Source: Micropterus salmoides
Taxonomy: Eukaryota > Chordata > Actinopteri > Centrarchiformes > Centrarchidae
DNA: 64,000 nt
Direction of reading: 5' to 3'
Assembly (NCBI RefSeq): GCF_014851395.1
Contig: NW_024041150.1
Location: 25,223,225-25,287,224 of the forward strand
Under the pieces are notes generated by a model that saw only the letters and a program-made list of their open reading frames with translations, was not told the origin of the DNA and ran no database searches. Of this stretch, positions 1-10,400 are shown piece by piece. Position 1 is the stretch's first letter; every line of letters starts with the position of its first letter. The position numbers were made by a program, and so were the translations under genes.

Positions 1-180
1 GGTCTCAACTCTGGGTTGTCATGTATTTGGTCCACTAATAAACTTGGCCAGATTTCTAGAAATGAGAGCTGCTCCTTCCCAAGTGGGATGGATGCCGTCT
101 CTCCGGATCAGACCAGGTCTTCCCCAGAAAGTCCGCCAATGATCTACAAAGCCCACATCGTTTGCTGGACACCACCTCGA
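1..180 (-). mobile_element. Retroelement fragment, SGNH/esterase-like C-terminus
   Basis: Read on the minus strand, this stretch is open for over 50 codons and ends at a TGA at 19-21. It carries a block of the form GFVDHW...RRDGIHPT, then a short helix-like stretch ending NLAKFI. A DG-x-H-P motif followed by a short tail is what I associate with the esterase-like (SGNH hydrolase) domain seen in several fish non-LTR retroelement proteins. No reverse transcriptase, poly(A) tail or target-site duplication is visible, and the left part is cut by the window edge. I infer a dead fragment inside the upstream intron of the RhoGEF gene. The exact element family is not determined. Confidence 0.5.
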
Positions 181-670
181 CAGTAAAATACTAATTCCTA
201 ATGGGTAGCACTTCAGAACATATTACTAAGACTTAAAGTAGTCATCAAGAGCAAATTACAAGTGAATCATTTAATTCAAGGCAGAAGAAACAAGTGAGAT
301 CTATCATTGGCCATCAACCATGTGCAGGATTTGAGGGAAAGTGGCCTGAAACCAACACATAAACTGCACACAATTTTCTCCAGGATTGTCTTTAATTTCT
401 TTTTACAAACAAAATGATGCAGAAGGATCACAGAAAAATTATTCACATGGGGGCTTTAAATATGATTTGAGAGGCGCTCTTGCTCCACAGTTCTTTGTAT
501 ATTTTCCAAAACAACAAACAAAATACAACCCTCATGTTTCAAATAACAGATGCAACATGTAACAAGGCCGAGCAGCAGGGACGTGTTGGAGCATAACATC
601 GGGCATTTTAAGTCTTGTCACAAATCTGAGGCTTCTTTTTATTTAAAAAGTCAACTGTTTCTGTCAACAG

Positions 671-1615
671 GTCAGACATGCACAGGTGGATGGCGGCTTT
701 TCCCAACCCCACCAACCCAGAAAGAGAAGAAGAAGAAGTGATATATGAGGACTGGGGTGAGGATGCACACAAAGTGATACTACAGCATGTGGTTTTGTGC
801 GTTTCACACACATCCACAGATTCTCATGTTTATACATTTTTTTGCGTGCATGTCAGATTGTCCTCAGGTGCAGTGTGTGGAGCAGTACATTGCCCAGCAG
901 GCAGATGAGCTCACCCTGGAGCCCACTGAGATCATCAACGTCCTCCGCAAAACCAACGAGGGTAAGAACGTGGAGGGAAACCCAGAAGAAAAAGTTATTT
1001 TTTTATGTGGCAGACTGTCGCGGAGATGAGCTGGCCTTGAAATCTAAAATACGTTCAGAGAAGATGATTGCATACAGGAAACATCTCTTCCTTTTAAGTG
1101 CTTTCAATCTGTGCTTCTGTCAAATTACCAGTGATTTTTCAGATTTGACATTATCAGTCTGTGGATCTAGACAGAGTAAGATTTCAGACAGGTTTCCTAT
1201 CAAAGAAGTCAAATGTATTAACATGACTTTGCATCATTTATGCTCTATCCTTTGACTCTGCTTGTTTATACACCCTGATCTGCCTTAATCCTCAAACCCC
1301 CTCCACCGTAGCAGTTTATTGATTTCTTTCGACTTTCTTGCATGAACGATACAGAAACCTCCAATCTTCCCTTGTTTGTTCTCCCCCCACCCCAACCCAC
1401 TCCTCTCCTCTCCTCCTATCTCCCCCCTCTTCCTCCCAGGCTGTTATGAAGGGATCCGCCTCTCCGACGGTCAGAAGGGCTGGTTCCCCGAGGCAAACGT
1501 CATCGAGATCACCAATGAGCACGTGAGGCGGCGAAACATCCGAGAGCGCTACAGAGTCATGCAGGCTGCGGGCATGGTCACCAAGACCAACACCGTTAAC
1601 AGAGATAATTTTTAA
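671..1615 (+). CDS. Ephexin-family Rho guanine nucleotide exchange factor, 3' exons (partial)
   Basis: These are the last three coding exons of a Dbl-family RhoGEF; the catalytic DH domain lies upstream of the window. Exons are 671-756, 857-961 and 1440-1615, with consistent phases (the codons for D and G are split at the junctions). The first exon encodes the end of the PH domain (SDMHRWMAAFPNPTNP) and an acidic linker. The second and third encode an SH3 domain: CPQVQC..., then ADELTLEP, RLSDGQKGWFP and a VRRRNIRERYRVMQ tail. The CPQVQC entry and the DGQKGWFP core are typical of ephexin-type GEFs (NGEF, ARHGEF5, ARHGEF16, ARHGEF19). Such proteins activate RhoA/Rac/Cdc42 downstream of Eph receptors. 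I cannot tell which paralogue this is. The first SH3 tryptophan of the usual DGW/EGW is replaced by Cys (EGCYEG). The start of exon 671 is the acceptor after ctgtcaacag. Confidence 0.85.
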
Positions 1616-2505
1616 AAGGACTATAAATGGAGAGAAACACTTCAGACTATTCCGGGAGCTTTATTAGCTGAAGTGTCAGTTTCTAACAACGACGAAATGA
1701 AAGATAAAAGGAGAAGGGTGACTATCATGAGACATCATACCAGAAACGCAGTCGTCACCTTTTTAAAAACTGTGTGAGTGTGCCTTTAAGCAGCTGGGAG
1801 CTTGAGGTAGATCATTTACTACTGACACTGAATGTGCATGTGTGCATTCAATAACAGAGATCAGCGTCTGGCAGCAGCAGCAGCGCCTCCTCTTGTGAGC
1901 ACATAGCCCTGTGTTGACGTGTCATCGTGCTCTGCTGTGAAAGCTGCAGTTTGGAAATGCCGATCATTCTAGCCGCTGCTCGACCAGATTGTCCAAATGT
2001 CAGACCGGCTGCAAAGAAAAGAGTCGGGTGTTCCCGTAAACGCCTCTTGTGCCACAGTTGTCACACGCACGCACAAGTTGAATCCTCTCATTCCTGGCAT
2101 GCACAACAACCAGTCGCAACAAGGTGGCCCGAATACAGGACATGACATGTTTTATGATACTTTCTTTTATGATAAAACTAAACACAACATGATGGACCTG
2201 CAAAGAAATTTAATTAGGAAGTGCCTTTTACTAAAACTCAGCACACAGACCTACACGAACACTTGTGTCGGCATCAAATCAAGAACAACAGCTTTGAAAG
2301 TGCATGTAAATGTGGGCTGAGCTATTGTGCCATTATGTTTCAGATCGTTGTGCTGTCCACTAGCCTTGTAGCTTATGTCACTGGCCATTGTGGAGTATTG
2401 CTGTAGCTCCCCCCCGTGAAGATACACTGTATATGTACAATTTGCTGTAAATAGTAAGTGGGGGGTGGAGGGGATTCTCTCCTTCAGAACAGTGGTAGTG
2501 CTTTT

Positions 2506-2511
2506 AATAAA
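2506..2511 (+). terminator. Poly(A) signal of the ephexin-family gene
   Basis: An AATAAA hexamer lies about 890 bases after the stop codon at 1615, followed by a GT/T-rich stretch. It defines a 3' UTR of roughly 0.9 kb (1616 to about 2530). Confidence 0.6.
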
Positions 2512-2573
2512 AGTCTGTCCTTTAAACTCTTTGTTTGTTATTCAGTGACAGAGACTCAACTGTTGATCGTTTT

Positions 2574-2579
2574 TTTATT
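2574..2579 (-). terminator. Poly(A) signal of the uncharacterised minus-strand gene
   Basis: TTTATT on the plus strand is AATAAA on the minus strand, about 185 bases beyond the stop codon at 2763. The two convergent genes therefore end within about 70 bases of each other. Confidence 0.5.
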
Positions 2580-2762
2580 GAACACTGATGCAGTAGACTG
2601 GTCAAGTTGGACGTGAAATTCTCAAATGAGAAAATTGGGGGTATATTTGGGTCAAAGTTATTCAAGTTAAAAACTTGTGCAAAGAACCTTCAACTAGTTG
2701 TTTCCATAATGAGAAAGAGGTATGGAAGTCCCTTTTAAAAAAACATTCAGGGACAACAACAG

Positions 2763-5584
2763 TCACTGCACGATATCCAGTGCCCCCATGTCTCCGAGGC
2801 TCAGGAGCACCTGAACAGCATCTCCCTCAGAGTCTGAGAGCGTCCGTTCCTTCACCTCTGAAAAACCTCCAGAGACACTCGAGCTGCCGTCTGAGGAGGG
2901 TGAAGACGATGTCACGTATTCCTCACAAACTGGCAGGGCAACATCATCGGCACTCCTTCCCTCCACAAACCTTAAATCCCCGCAGCCTCGTTCTCCACGT
3001 TCCCTGTTTTGGTTATAACCAGCAGTTATGAAAAAAGTCTCAGATCCTTGTTGCTGGTGTGGCAGAGGTGCAGGAAGTGTTGCTGTTGAGTTATTGTGAT
3101 TTTGGCCCCAGGTTTTGTCCTTCTCTATCAGGCTAAAGCGATTCAAGAGGGTTTTAGCTGCTTCAAGCTCCGTATCTGACCAACATCTTCCCTGCTGACC
3201 TTGCAAGCTGGCCTCCCTTGTGTGCTGCAGACCGCTACAGAAGGGCTTGTATGCTTCCATAGGTTGAGGGGGACTAAGGAACGGTATGGGGTTCAAGTCT
3301 ACTCTGCAAAAGTCCATCTGCGGAGCAGTAAAGGTCTTTTCACTGTGTAAGGGCCCTTGGTGGTGCAGTTTCAGGAGGTTAGTAATGGCCTGGTCCTCCT
3401 CTGGGGAAAGCTGGAGGACGACCCGGCTTGGCTGCACCGGAGGGTGGAGGGTATTTATTTTCAAGGTGAGGCTGCCCAGATCCCTGGTGGGGTGTGGTCC
3501 AGATCGGAATGGGTCTGGACGCGTTGGTGGGGCTGGGCAGGAAGTCATAACTGGTGGCGGGGTGCTGAGCCGGAAGCTATCGAAGACCTGATGGAAAGAA
3601 ATGAAGGTGGAAAGAAGTTTTAATACGGATGTTAATAATAAGAATTCAGTCTAATCATGAGATGAATCTGTGTGTGATTTAGGCTAATAAGGTGAATAAA
3701 TTTAACCAACAGTTGCGCCTTGTGCAGCTTCACACACCTTTCATTTATAAATGACCAACATAAAGACATTTCAAGTTCAAACAACTCAGCATTTATGTCA
3801 CAGGAATAACACTGATCATTATTTCTAAACAGACCTCAGTCATCTTTGGTGCTTTCTTACCATCCATGCTCGTCAATAAATGTGCTTTCCTTTTCTACAC
3901 TGCTGTCCAAAATTACTGGTGCATTCACAAATTACAATCATTCACAGGTCTTTGATGGCTTTCCCTAAAAGGAAAAGGGTGTACCTATGTCTGATGCTGT
4001 GTCCCGACTGCCAAAACAAACTGCCTCCTCATTTGTCCATGGTCTCAATTTCCTTCCAACCTCCTGGTCAGAGTCTTAACTCTGTCTGACCGGGGACTGA
4101 GCCAATCTTATTAAATGTCCCGTCTGAGCCCTTCCATAAGCTCTACCCCCTACAACCACCACCACCCAAAGAGCACAGAGGATAGGCTGGAGCCCCTCAT
4201 CACCTCAACGTGTGCTCAATACATTCTCACAATCTGGGGTAATTTTTGAATTGGGGAAATGCGTCACATACTTTACAATAATGGCTGTGTTCACTCTTTC
4301 ACTGCACAGAGAGCGCTACATGCTACTGTACTACATGTTACATTTGATTACAGTGTGTTATCACCACTGTTTGTGCATTTAGTAGGCGTGACAGCTTTCT
4401 ATCAGAACCAGAGGCAACTTTTTCAGCACTTTGACCTACAGTAGCTCGTCTGTTGACATGTATCAATGAGCCTTGGCCACCCATGACCCTGTCGCTGGTT
4501 CACCACTGTCCCTTCCTTGGACCACTTTTGATAGGTATGACCACTGCAGACCATTTTGGAGATGCTCTGACCCTGTCGTCACAATTTCCACAATTTGTCT
4601 CTTGTTAAAGTCGCTCAGATCTTTACACTTGCTCATTTTTCCTTTTCAACTATGAGGGCAAAATGTTCACTTGCTGCCTAATGTATCACACCCACTGACA
4701 AGTGCTATTGTTACATCATAATCAGTGTTACTCACTTCACTGTCAGTGGTCATAAAGTTATGGTTGATTGGTGTTGATCATCAAAATTTATCAGTGTTGC
4801 TGAATTAATGGTTAAGGGCTCACTTTGCCAGCAGATCTTTTAGATACGGCAGCTTCAAAATTACAAAGTTTGCCTCAAACAGCCTTGGCTGTGCTCCAGT
4901 CTTGACTCCCTTTGTATGTCATCTTGAATCAAATTTATCTGGTCTTGAGAATGAGGGACTCGTCTTTAAAGTGGTCTTGACTGGGGCCTAGAGTTAACTT
5001 TTATTAAAGTTTGGGTGGGAAGATCTATTATCTCCAAACCATTCAAGTTTATTAGTGTGTTTATTCTGTCACCCAGGGACTAAATCCCATGGTTGTATAA
5101 AGTATCTAACCATTTATTTATATTTACAGCACTGCACACACTCACCCTCAACTGCCTCACTATGTTGGGGATCCTCCTGCCACGGCCCATGGTGGGATCA
5201 GTGTAGAAAACCTCTGCTGGGGTGATGGGATGTACTGGGGGGCAGACTATGAGAGGTCAGAGAGGTCGCACAGCTGGGTGAAGCTTTGAAACAGATGTTG
5301 GTGAAATGGACTCACCTGTTTGGCTGCTGCAGCCCGCGCCGTGAGAGCGTGCAGCCATGTAGATAGGCAGGAAAGAGGGGTGGTGCAGGGTCCTGCTGCA
5401 GAGAGGAGGCAGGGTGGGCTGCCTGGATCTCTGTTTGAGGAGAAACACGGGGGATATGTAAGCTGCTAAAAATCACAAACACCGTGCTGCATTGTTTACA
5501 ACCTTTGTCGTCAAAGTAAAATGTTGGGCTACAGAACGGAAGTGAAAGAAAACTCACGACACAATGTCCTTCATTGGAGCTCAT
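2763..5584 (-). CDS. Uncharacterised proline-rich protein, four exons
   Basis: I do not recognise this protein. A consistent four-exon model can be built on the minus strand: exon 1 5584-5558 (ATG start), exon 2 5430-5316, exon 3 5246-5146, exon 4 3587-2763. Every junction has GT/AG and the phases match, giving about 355 residues. The product is cytosolic or nuclear in appearance: no signal peptide and no membrane segment. It begins MSSNEGHCV and has a basic stretch in exon 3 (TMGRGRRIPNIVRQLR). Exon 4 contains Pro-rich segments, an acidic-hydrophobic SPEEDQAITNLL motif, a WSDTELEAAKTLL helix, a Ser-rich region, and an acidic C-terminus ending SLGDMGALDIVQ. The acidic/hydrophobic C-terminus and spaced helices suggest a transcription-factor-like or adaptor role, but that is only a guess. 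An alternative exon 3 acceptor at 5234 would remove four residues. Confidence 0.6.
3600..5140. other. Intron 3 of the uncharacterised gene, with repeat DNA
   Basis: I see no further coding exons here. The stretch holds AT-rich unique DNA and, at about 4460-4790, a decayed DNA-transposon remnant described separately. Confidence 0.4.
4460..4790. mobile_element. Decayed Tc1/mariner-like transposon remnant
   Basis: The sequence runs through phrases such as gaccactgcagaccatttt and ends with cactgtcagtggtcataaag followed by ttatggttgattggtgt. I recognise this as the terminal part of a DNA transposon common in fish genomes, in which TGTCAGTGGTCATAATG followed by TTATGGCTGATCGGTGT is the usual terminus. 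There is no open reading frame of transposase length. Only one end is present, so no target-site duplication can be read. Confidence 0.5.
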
Positions 5585-5759
5585 GGTTGACTTTTCTGTT
5601 CAATAGCTCGGAGAGTCAAAAGTGGCATCTAGCGTTAGTTTACCTTACATGTTGGTGCCAAAAGAAAGTAAAAGTAAAAAATAAACATGTCTACAAAGCG
5701 CCCCCTGCTGTTTCAGTCAAGAGACCTCATTTCACTGAGCAGGCATTGAAGATTTTCGA

Positions 5760-7000
5760 TTTAGGAGGAAGTAGGGAGGTCCTTCACTTCAGTAAAAGTA
5801 CTGATATCACACTGTGAAAATACCTCAAGTTCTACAAAAAGCCCTGCACTGAAATATAAGTATGTATAATCAGGATATCAATAAATTATTACTCATGCTT
5901 TAATAGGATTTTACGGATGTAGGCTGGCTGAGGTGGACCTAATTTTTAACTATTTTGTATTGTATTTTTTCATTATGATTAATCTGCTGATTATTTTCTT
6001 GAATAATCAATTGGTTTGTAAAAATTTTGAAAATAGTGAAAAATGCTGTCACAATTTCCCAGAGCCCAGCCTGACACCTCACACTGCTTTGTTTTGGGGC
6101 AACCAACAGGAATACAATTATTAATAAATTAAAATAAAATAATAAAAATAATTTAAAGAAAAAGCAGCAAATCTTCACATTTGTGAAGTTGCAACCATGA
6201 ACACTTTTGTTAAAAAATAAAATAAAATAAAGACATAATGATTATTATCATCAACATTTATTTTCTGGTCAGCTGTCCTTGTATATACTGTTGGGTAGTT
6301 TTTTTTTTTAGTATTTTATGACAGCAGCATATTGCTGGGGAAGCTGTGAAATAGTGAAGTAAAAGTATATTTCCCTCTGAAATATAGTGGAGTATAAAGT
6401 GGCATGAAAACAAAATCCTAGTACCATGTACCAGTACCAAAAATTTGTAAAGTACTTACATTCAACCACAGCCTGCATTTGAATCTCAAAATATAGTAGC
6501 ACATTCCTAGTTTAAAGTTATTTTAGGTGTGTAAAGATTTTTCCCATCTCCAAAAATGCAATTGTCCTTCTTGAATGCTATAAAGTGAAGCAGATATGTT
6601 GTGACTGCATCGCCCTAACTATGATTAGGCCTTACTGTCCAGCGTACAGTGAGGGGAGTATTCAGAATATTATAGTGCAAGAAAAAAACAAAAACTCCAC
6701 TACAGGACATTTTCTGCTTTCAAAGTTATTTTACTTTTTAATGTATCCAAACCAACCTGCCCATTCCATCAGGTTATATTATGCATAATCTTATTACTGA
6801 TGCCTTAAATGTTGCAACTGGTTAAGGTTTAAGTTTTTAAATGTTAAACTTTAATTTGCATGTTAATAGTAATTATAACTGCCAGATAATGTAGTCAAGT
6901 AAAGAAAAAAAAAATGTAATGGAGTAGAAGTATAAAGAAGAAAAGGTGCAGTATACTAAAAGTGTATTTAGAAAGGGAGTACATTTACTCAATTACTGCC
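5760..7000. repeat. Dispersed AT-rich teleost repeats
   Basis: The region contains several pieces of a common fish repeat recognisable by phrases such as cagtaaaagtactgatatca, ccctctgaaatatagtggag, agtaatggagtagaagta-like text and gtacatttactcaattactg. Related pieces occur near 35.8-36.1 kb and 60.3-60.7 kb. Between about 5965 and 6120 is a partial copy of the hAT-type element found whole at 47.66-47.98 kb (shared phrases ctgctgattattttctt and gaaaaatgctgtcac). No gene is visible. Confidence 0.5.
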
Positions 7001-7328
7001 AGGGTAGTCAGTCAAGCCCTTGTAGTTGGATTATAGCTGTAATGCCTCCGACTTGCGATATTGATGTAGCAACAGTTCTATCATCATTTACCTTGAATGT
7101 ACAGATCTTCAAAAAAAATTTAAAAAGTTGCTTTCACCCAAATCTAACAGCCCTTTAGACACTTTGTTGTCTCCACACAGTGTTTAACTTTGGGTGTGCA
7201 CATTACCATCGGTCTGTATAGTGGGTGTTGGACAAGTCATGCAATTGACAAATACAGCACTTTATGAAAGAAACTTTATTAAATTCCATTTAAAATGATA
7301 CTGCCTTTGGATTTGGGCAGCATTTCCT

Positions 7329-7447
7329 TTATTTTGCAAGAATCCTTCCGTTCCTGTGAAAAATGTCAAAAACAGTAAGTCAACTGACGAGCTCCCCGAT
7401 TACATGTGAATATTACTCATTCTACTGATAACTTTTTTTTTTTATAA

Positions 7448-7480
<33 letters not shown>

Positions 7481-10400
7481 CACATTCTTTTCCTCATTCC
7501 ACAATTTCAGTCATTTAAGTTCTCACCCATCATCCTCATTCCACTGTTCTACTTGAAACCTAGAAACTTTGACATAGGGCTCAGGCAGGTGGACAGCAGG
7601 TCGGAATGAGACAGGTAGTGCGGTTGCAGCAGGTGCCGCAGTGGACTTGATGGTAGGACTCTGCAGAGCTACAGCGCAGAAAGAGCAAAAATGCGAACGA
7701 ATATAATGAGCGTGAACTGGTCATCATCCACCAGGTGAACAAACCACTGTACCTGCTGCGGGCTGCTTAGTGTGGATGATGCTGCCGATGCCAGCTGTGT
7801 CAGACTCAAACTTGTACACTGAGAAGAGGCGATAGAGACTAGCCAGAGGATATGTGCACTGTATTGTAGTCCTGCAAGACAAGAGGATAACTTTGAGAAA
7901 TAATGTACAGCATTGGATAGGTAGCCGAGGTATAGGCAAATAATGTAGTTGTAGACAGAAAGTGCATTTATCAACTCCTCATGCTAGCAACTGTAAGTGG
8001 AAGCTGGTGTATAAATACCACATCTGTAATACAACTCTTCATAGGAAGAGTTATAATTGCAGAAAATACTGTACATCAAACTTGAAGAAAAAAAAATCCC
8101 TTTACTTGCATTAGTGAGTTATAAACCATATTTTAAATGTTAATATATTTTATTTTAGGCTAAATATGGGTACTGGTGGGGTGAGGATACATACCTCTCA
8201 GCATGACCAGAAACGACCTTGTTCTTGCCGTAGAAAATCTCATTTTGATAAGTCACATTTTCCTTTCCAAGCTGAAGAAGGAGGTGCAAATTGTGACAAA
8301 TTTATGACACAGATAAGTAAGGATCCAAGTGTTGTCAGTGTCAAGGATAGTTTTACATTAGTAAGCAGCAGTACCTTGACCAGGGATCCACAGCTGTTGA
8401 TCGGAAAAGAGAAGAGAGCCCTGGTGTCATCTGCCTCTCTGGGTCCACAGTTTTTATCTATAAGGTTTGTTCTAGCAGGGATCCCACCTCTTGGGATGGC
8501 CAGAGACAAGTCAGCCACCACAGTCATCATCCCATCAGCCGAACACACTAGAGAAAGAATTTTAAACTCATCTGTGTGTAAAATCCCAAAACCACCCAAT
8601 ACAGCAAGTTCTTACTAATGAGTTCAGGAGCAGAGAAGAGGCAAGTCGTGAAAGCTGAACTCTGGAACTCGGATGCTTCACGATCCCACACAATGACCTC
8701 AAAAGTGCCAGAGAAGCCCTTCAAAGTAACGTCCTGTAGAAAATACATGCAGCTTAGTCACTGATGTCCTCGGTCCAGGCAACGCCTTAAGAGATGCTTC
8801 CAATAGGAGATTCCTCATCTCACCTTGTACTTGTAGCCATGAGTGAAGAGCGGCACATTGAGCAGCAGACTCCGGCTATCATTGCTCATGATGTAGCCGT
8901 GCTGGGCTGCCAGCTCCGACGTCAGCGGGTCAGAGCCGACACGGAGCTCCCACAGGTAGCCAAAAGGCCGGTGGTCCAGTTTGAAGCTGATCCCAGACTC
9001 GGAACAGGCGGCATCCAACGATGGAGGATCTGTCAAATACAAGACATTGGATACTCTGCTCACTGCTAATACAAACAGATACAATTTTCTACATGTTGAA
9101 GTGTAATGACTTACAGACATCTGTGAACAATGCCTCAATAGAGGCCAGGTGGTAATACAGTTCGTTTTCAGGCAGAACAGTCAGTGTGTAGTTGATGTCC
9201 AGCCTATAGTAAAGAACTGCATCTTCTCTGGAGTACTAGGAGACACAAAATACAGTTATGACAGACGCAAGGAGCAAAAGCCAGAAGCCAGCCTACTTCA
9301 GAAAGATCTTTACCTGCTGTATGACATCAGGGTCATCAAAAGGCACCTTCAGGGTGTAGCCATGAGTGTTGTTGGGATAAACAACATTTGTGATGGCGCG
9401 GCTGCTCTCATTTGTAAAGGGAACTGTATGTTCTTGTCCATTCAAATTAACAGCTGCCAACTCAACGTCTTCAGGGACGTCCCCGAGGTAGATCGTGAAG
9501 GTGCGCTCCTCAAGAACCGTTCCTGAAACAAGAAGCCATTCAGATTATGGTTGCAGCAACTTGGCCAATGTCTTGTCCTAAGACTTACGGTTTGCCGTGA
9601 AAACAGGGCGTGGCAGTAGGGGAGTGGCCAGTGTCCTGTGGAAGCGAAGTCTGGTCTCTACTTTATCCTCATCCACTGAGATTTGCTCCAAGTACAAATC
9701 AAAGACATAGAACTCGTAGAGGTTGCCAGACACAAAGCTCTGCAACGGATATACATTTTGTGAAGATACAATGGTCCCACTTTTTAAAATGGTACACTAA
9801 TAAGACACACTTTGTACCAAGTCATACCAAAACTAGCAGTAACGTTCTTAAAAAAAAAACAAACAAACAAAAAAACCAAACGTATAACAAACAACAAATG
9901 TACTGCTGTTGGCTTGAGTCTGTTGCTTCGGAGACGCTGAACTGTTCTGTACCATTTACCGTTCATCAACCTTCATTACACCAGTAAAGCTTTAATATTA
10001 TATAATATATGAATAGTAGTTTAGGGTTAAATATGAGACTCACTTGAGTTTACAGTATAGTAACATCTATTACAGCCTTTGCTGTCTAATTAGCCATTTG
10101 GTTTCTAGTGTGTGTATATAATAGTGTCTAACAAACCATTTTATGTGGTTTCCAGTTAAAGCATAATTTGGTGTTATATTATGCTGCACCATACTTATTG
10201 ACCCACATGTTAGTGATCCATCCCTGTGCTTTGCTCACGACATCCAGTTTTAAACAGGAAATGTGGCAAGATGCTCTTCTTGTAACTTGAGACATCACAT
10301 GCTACAATCTGCAAAACTCACATTGGCTTGTCTATATCATAAAAACAATCACAACATGTCAGAAACTGCAGTGCAAATTTCGAACTCCACATCAGAAGAT

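Noticed and set aside
797..1255. Open frame of 152 codons overlapping a RhoGEF exon
   Set aside because: It is in a different frame from the SH3-coding exon and runs through the following intron; the exon 857-961 frame is the supported one.
8166..8618. Plus-strand open frame of 150 codons
   Set aside because: It is the antisense shadow of copy A exons 15-16, whose minus-strand frame encodes the ZP-N Cys pattern.
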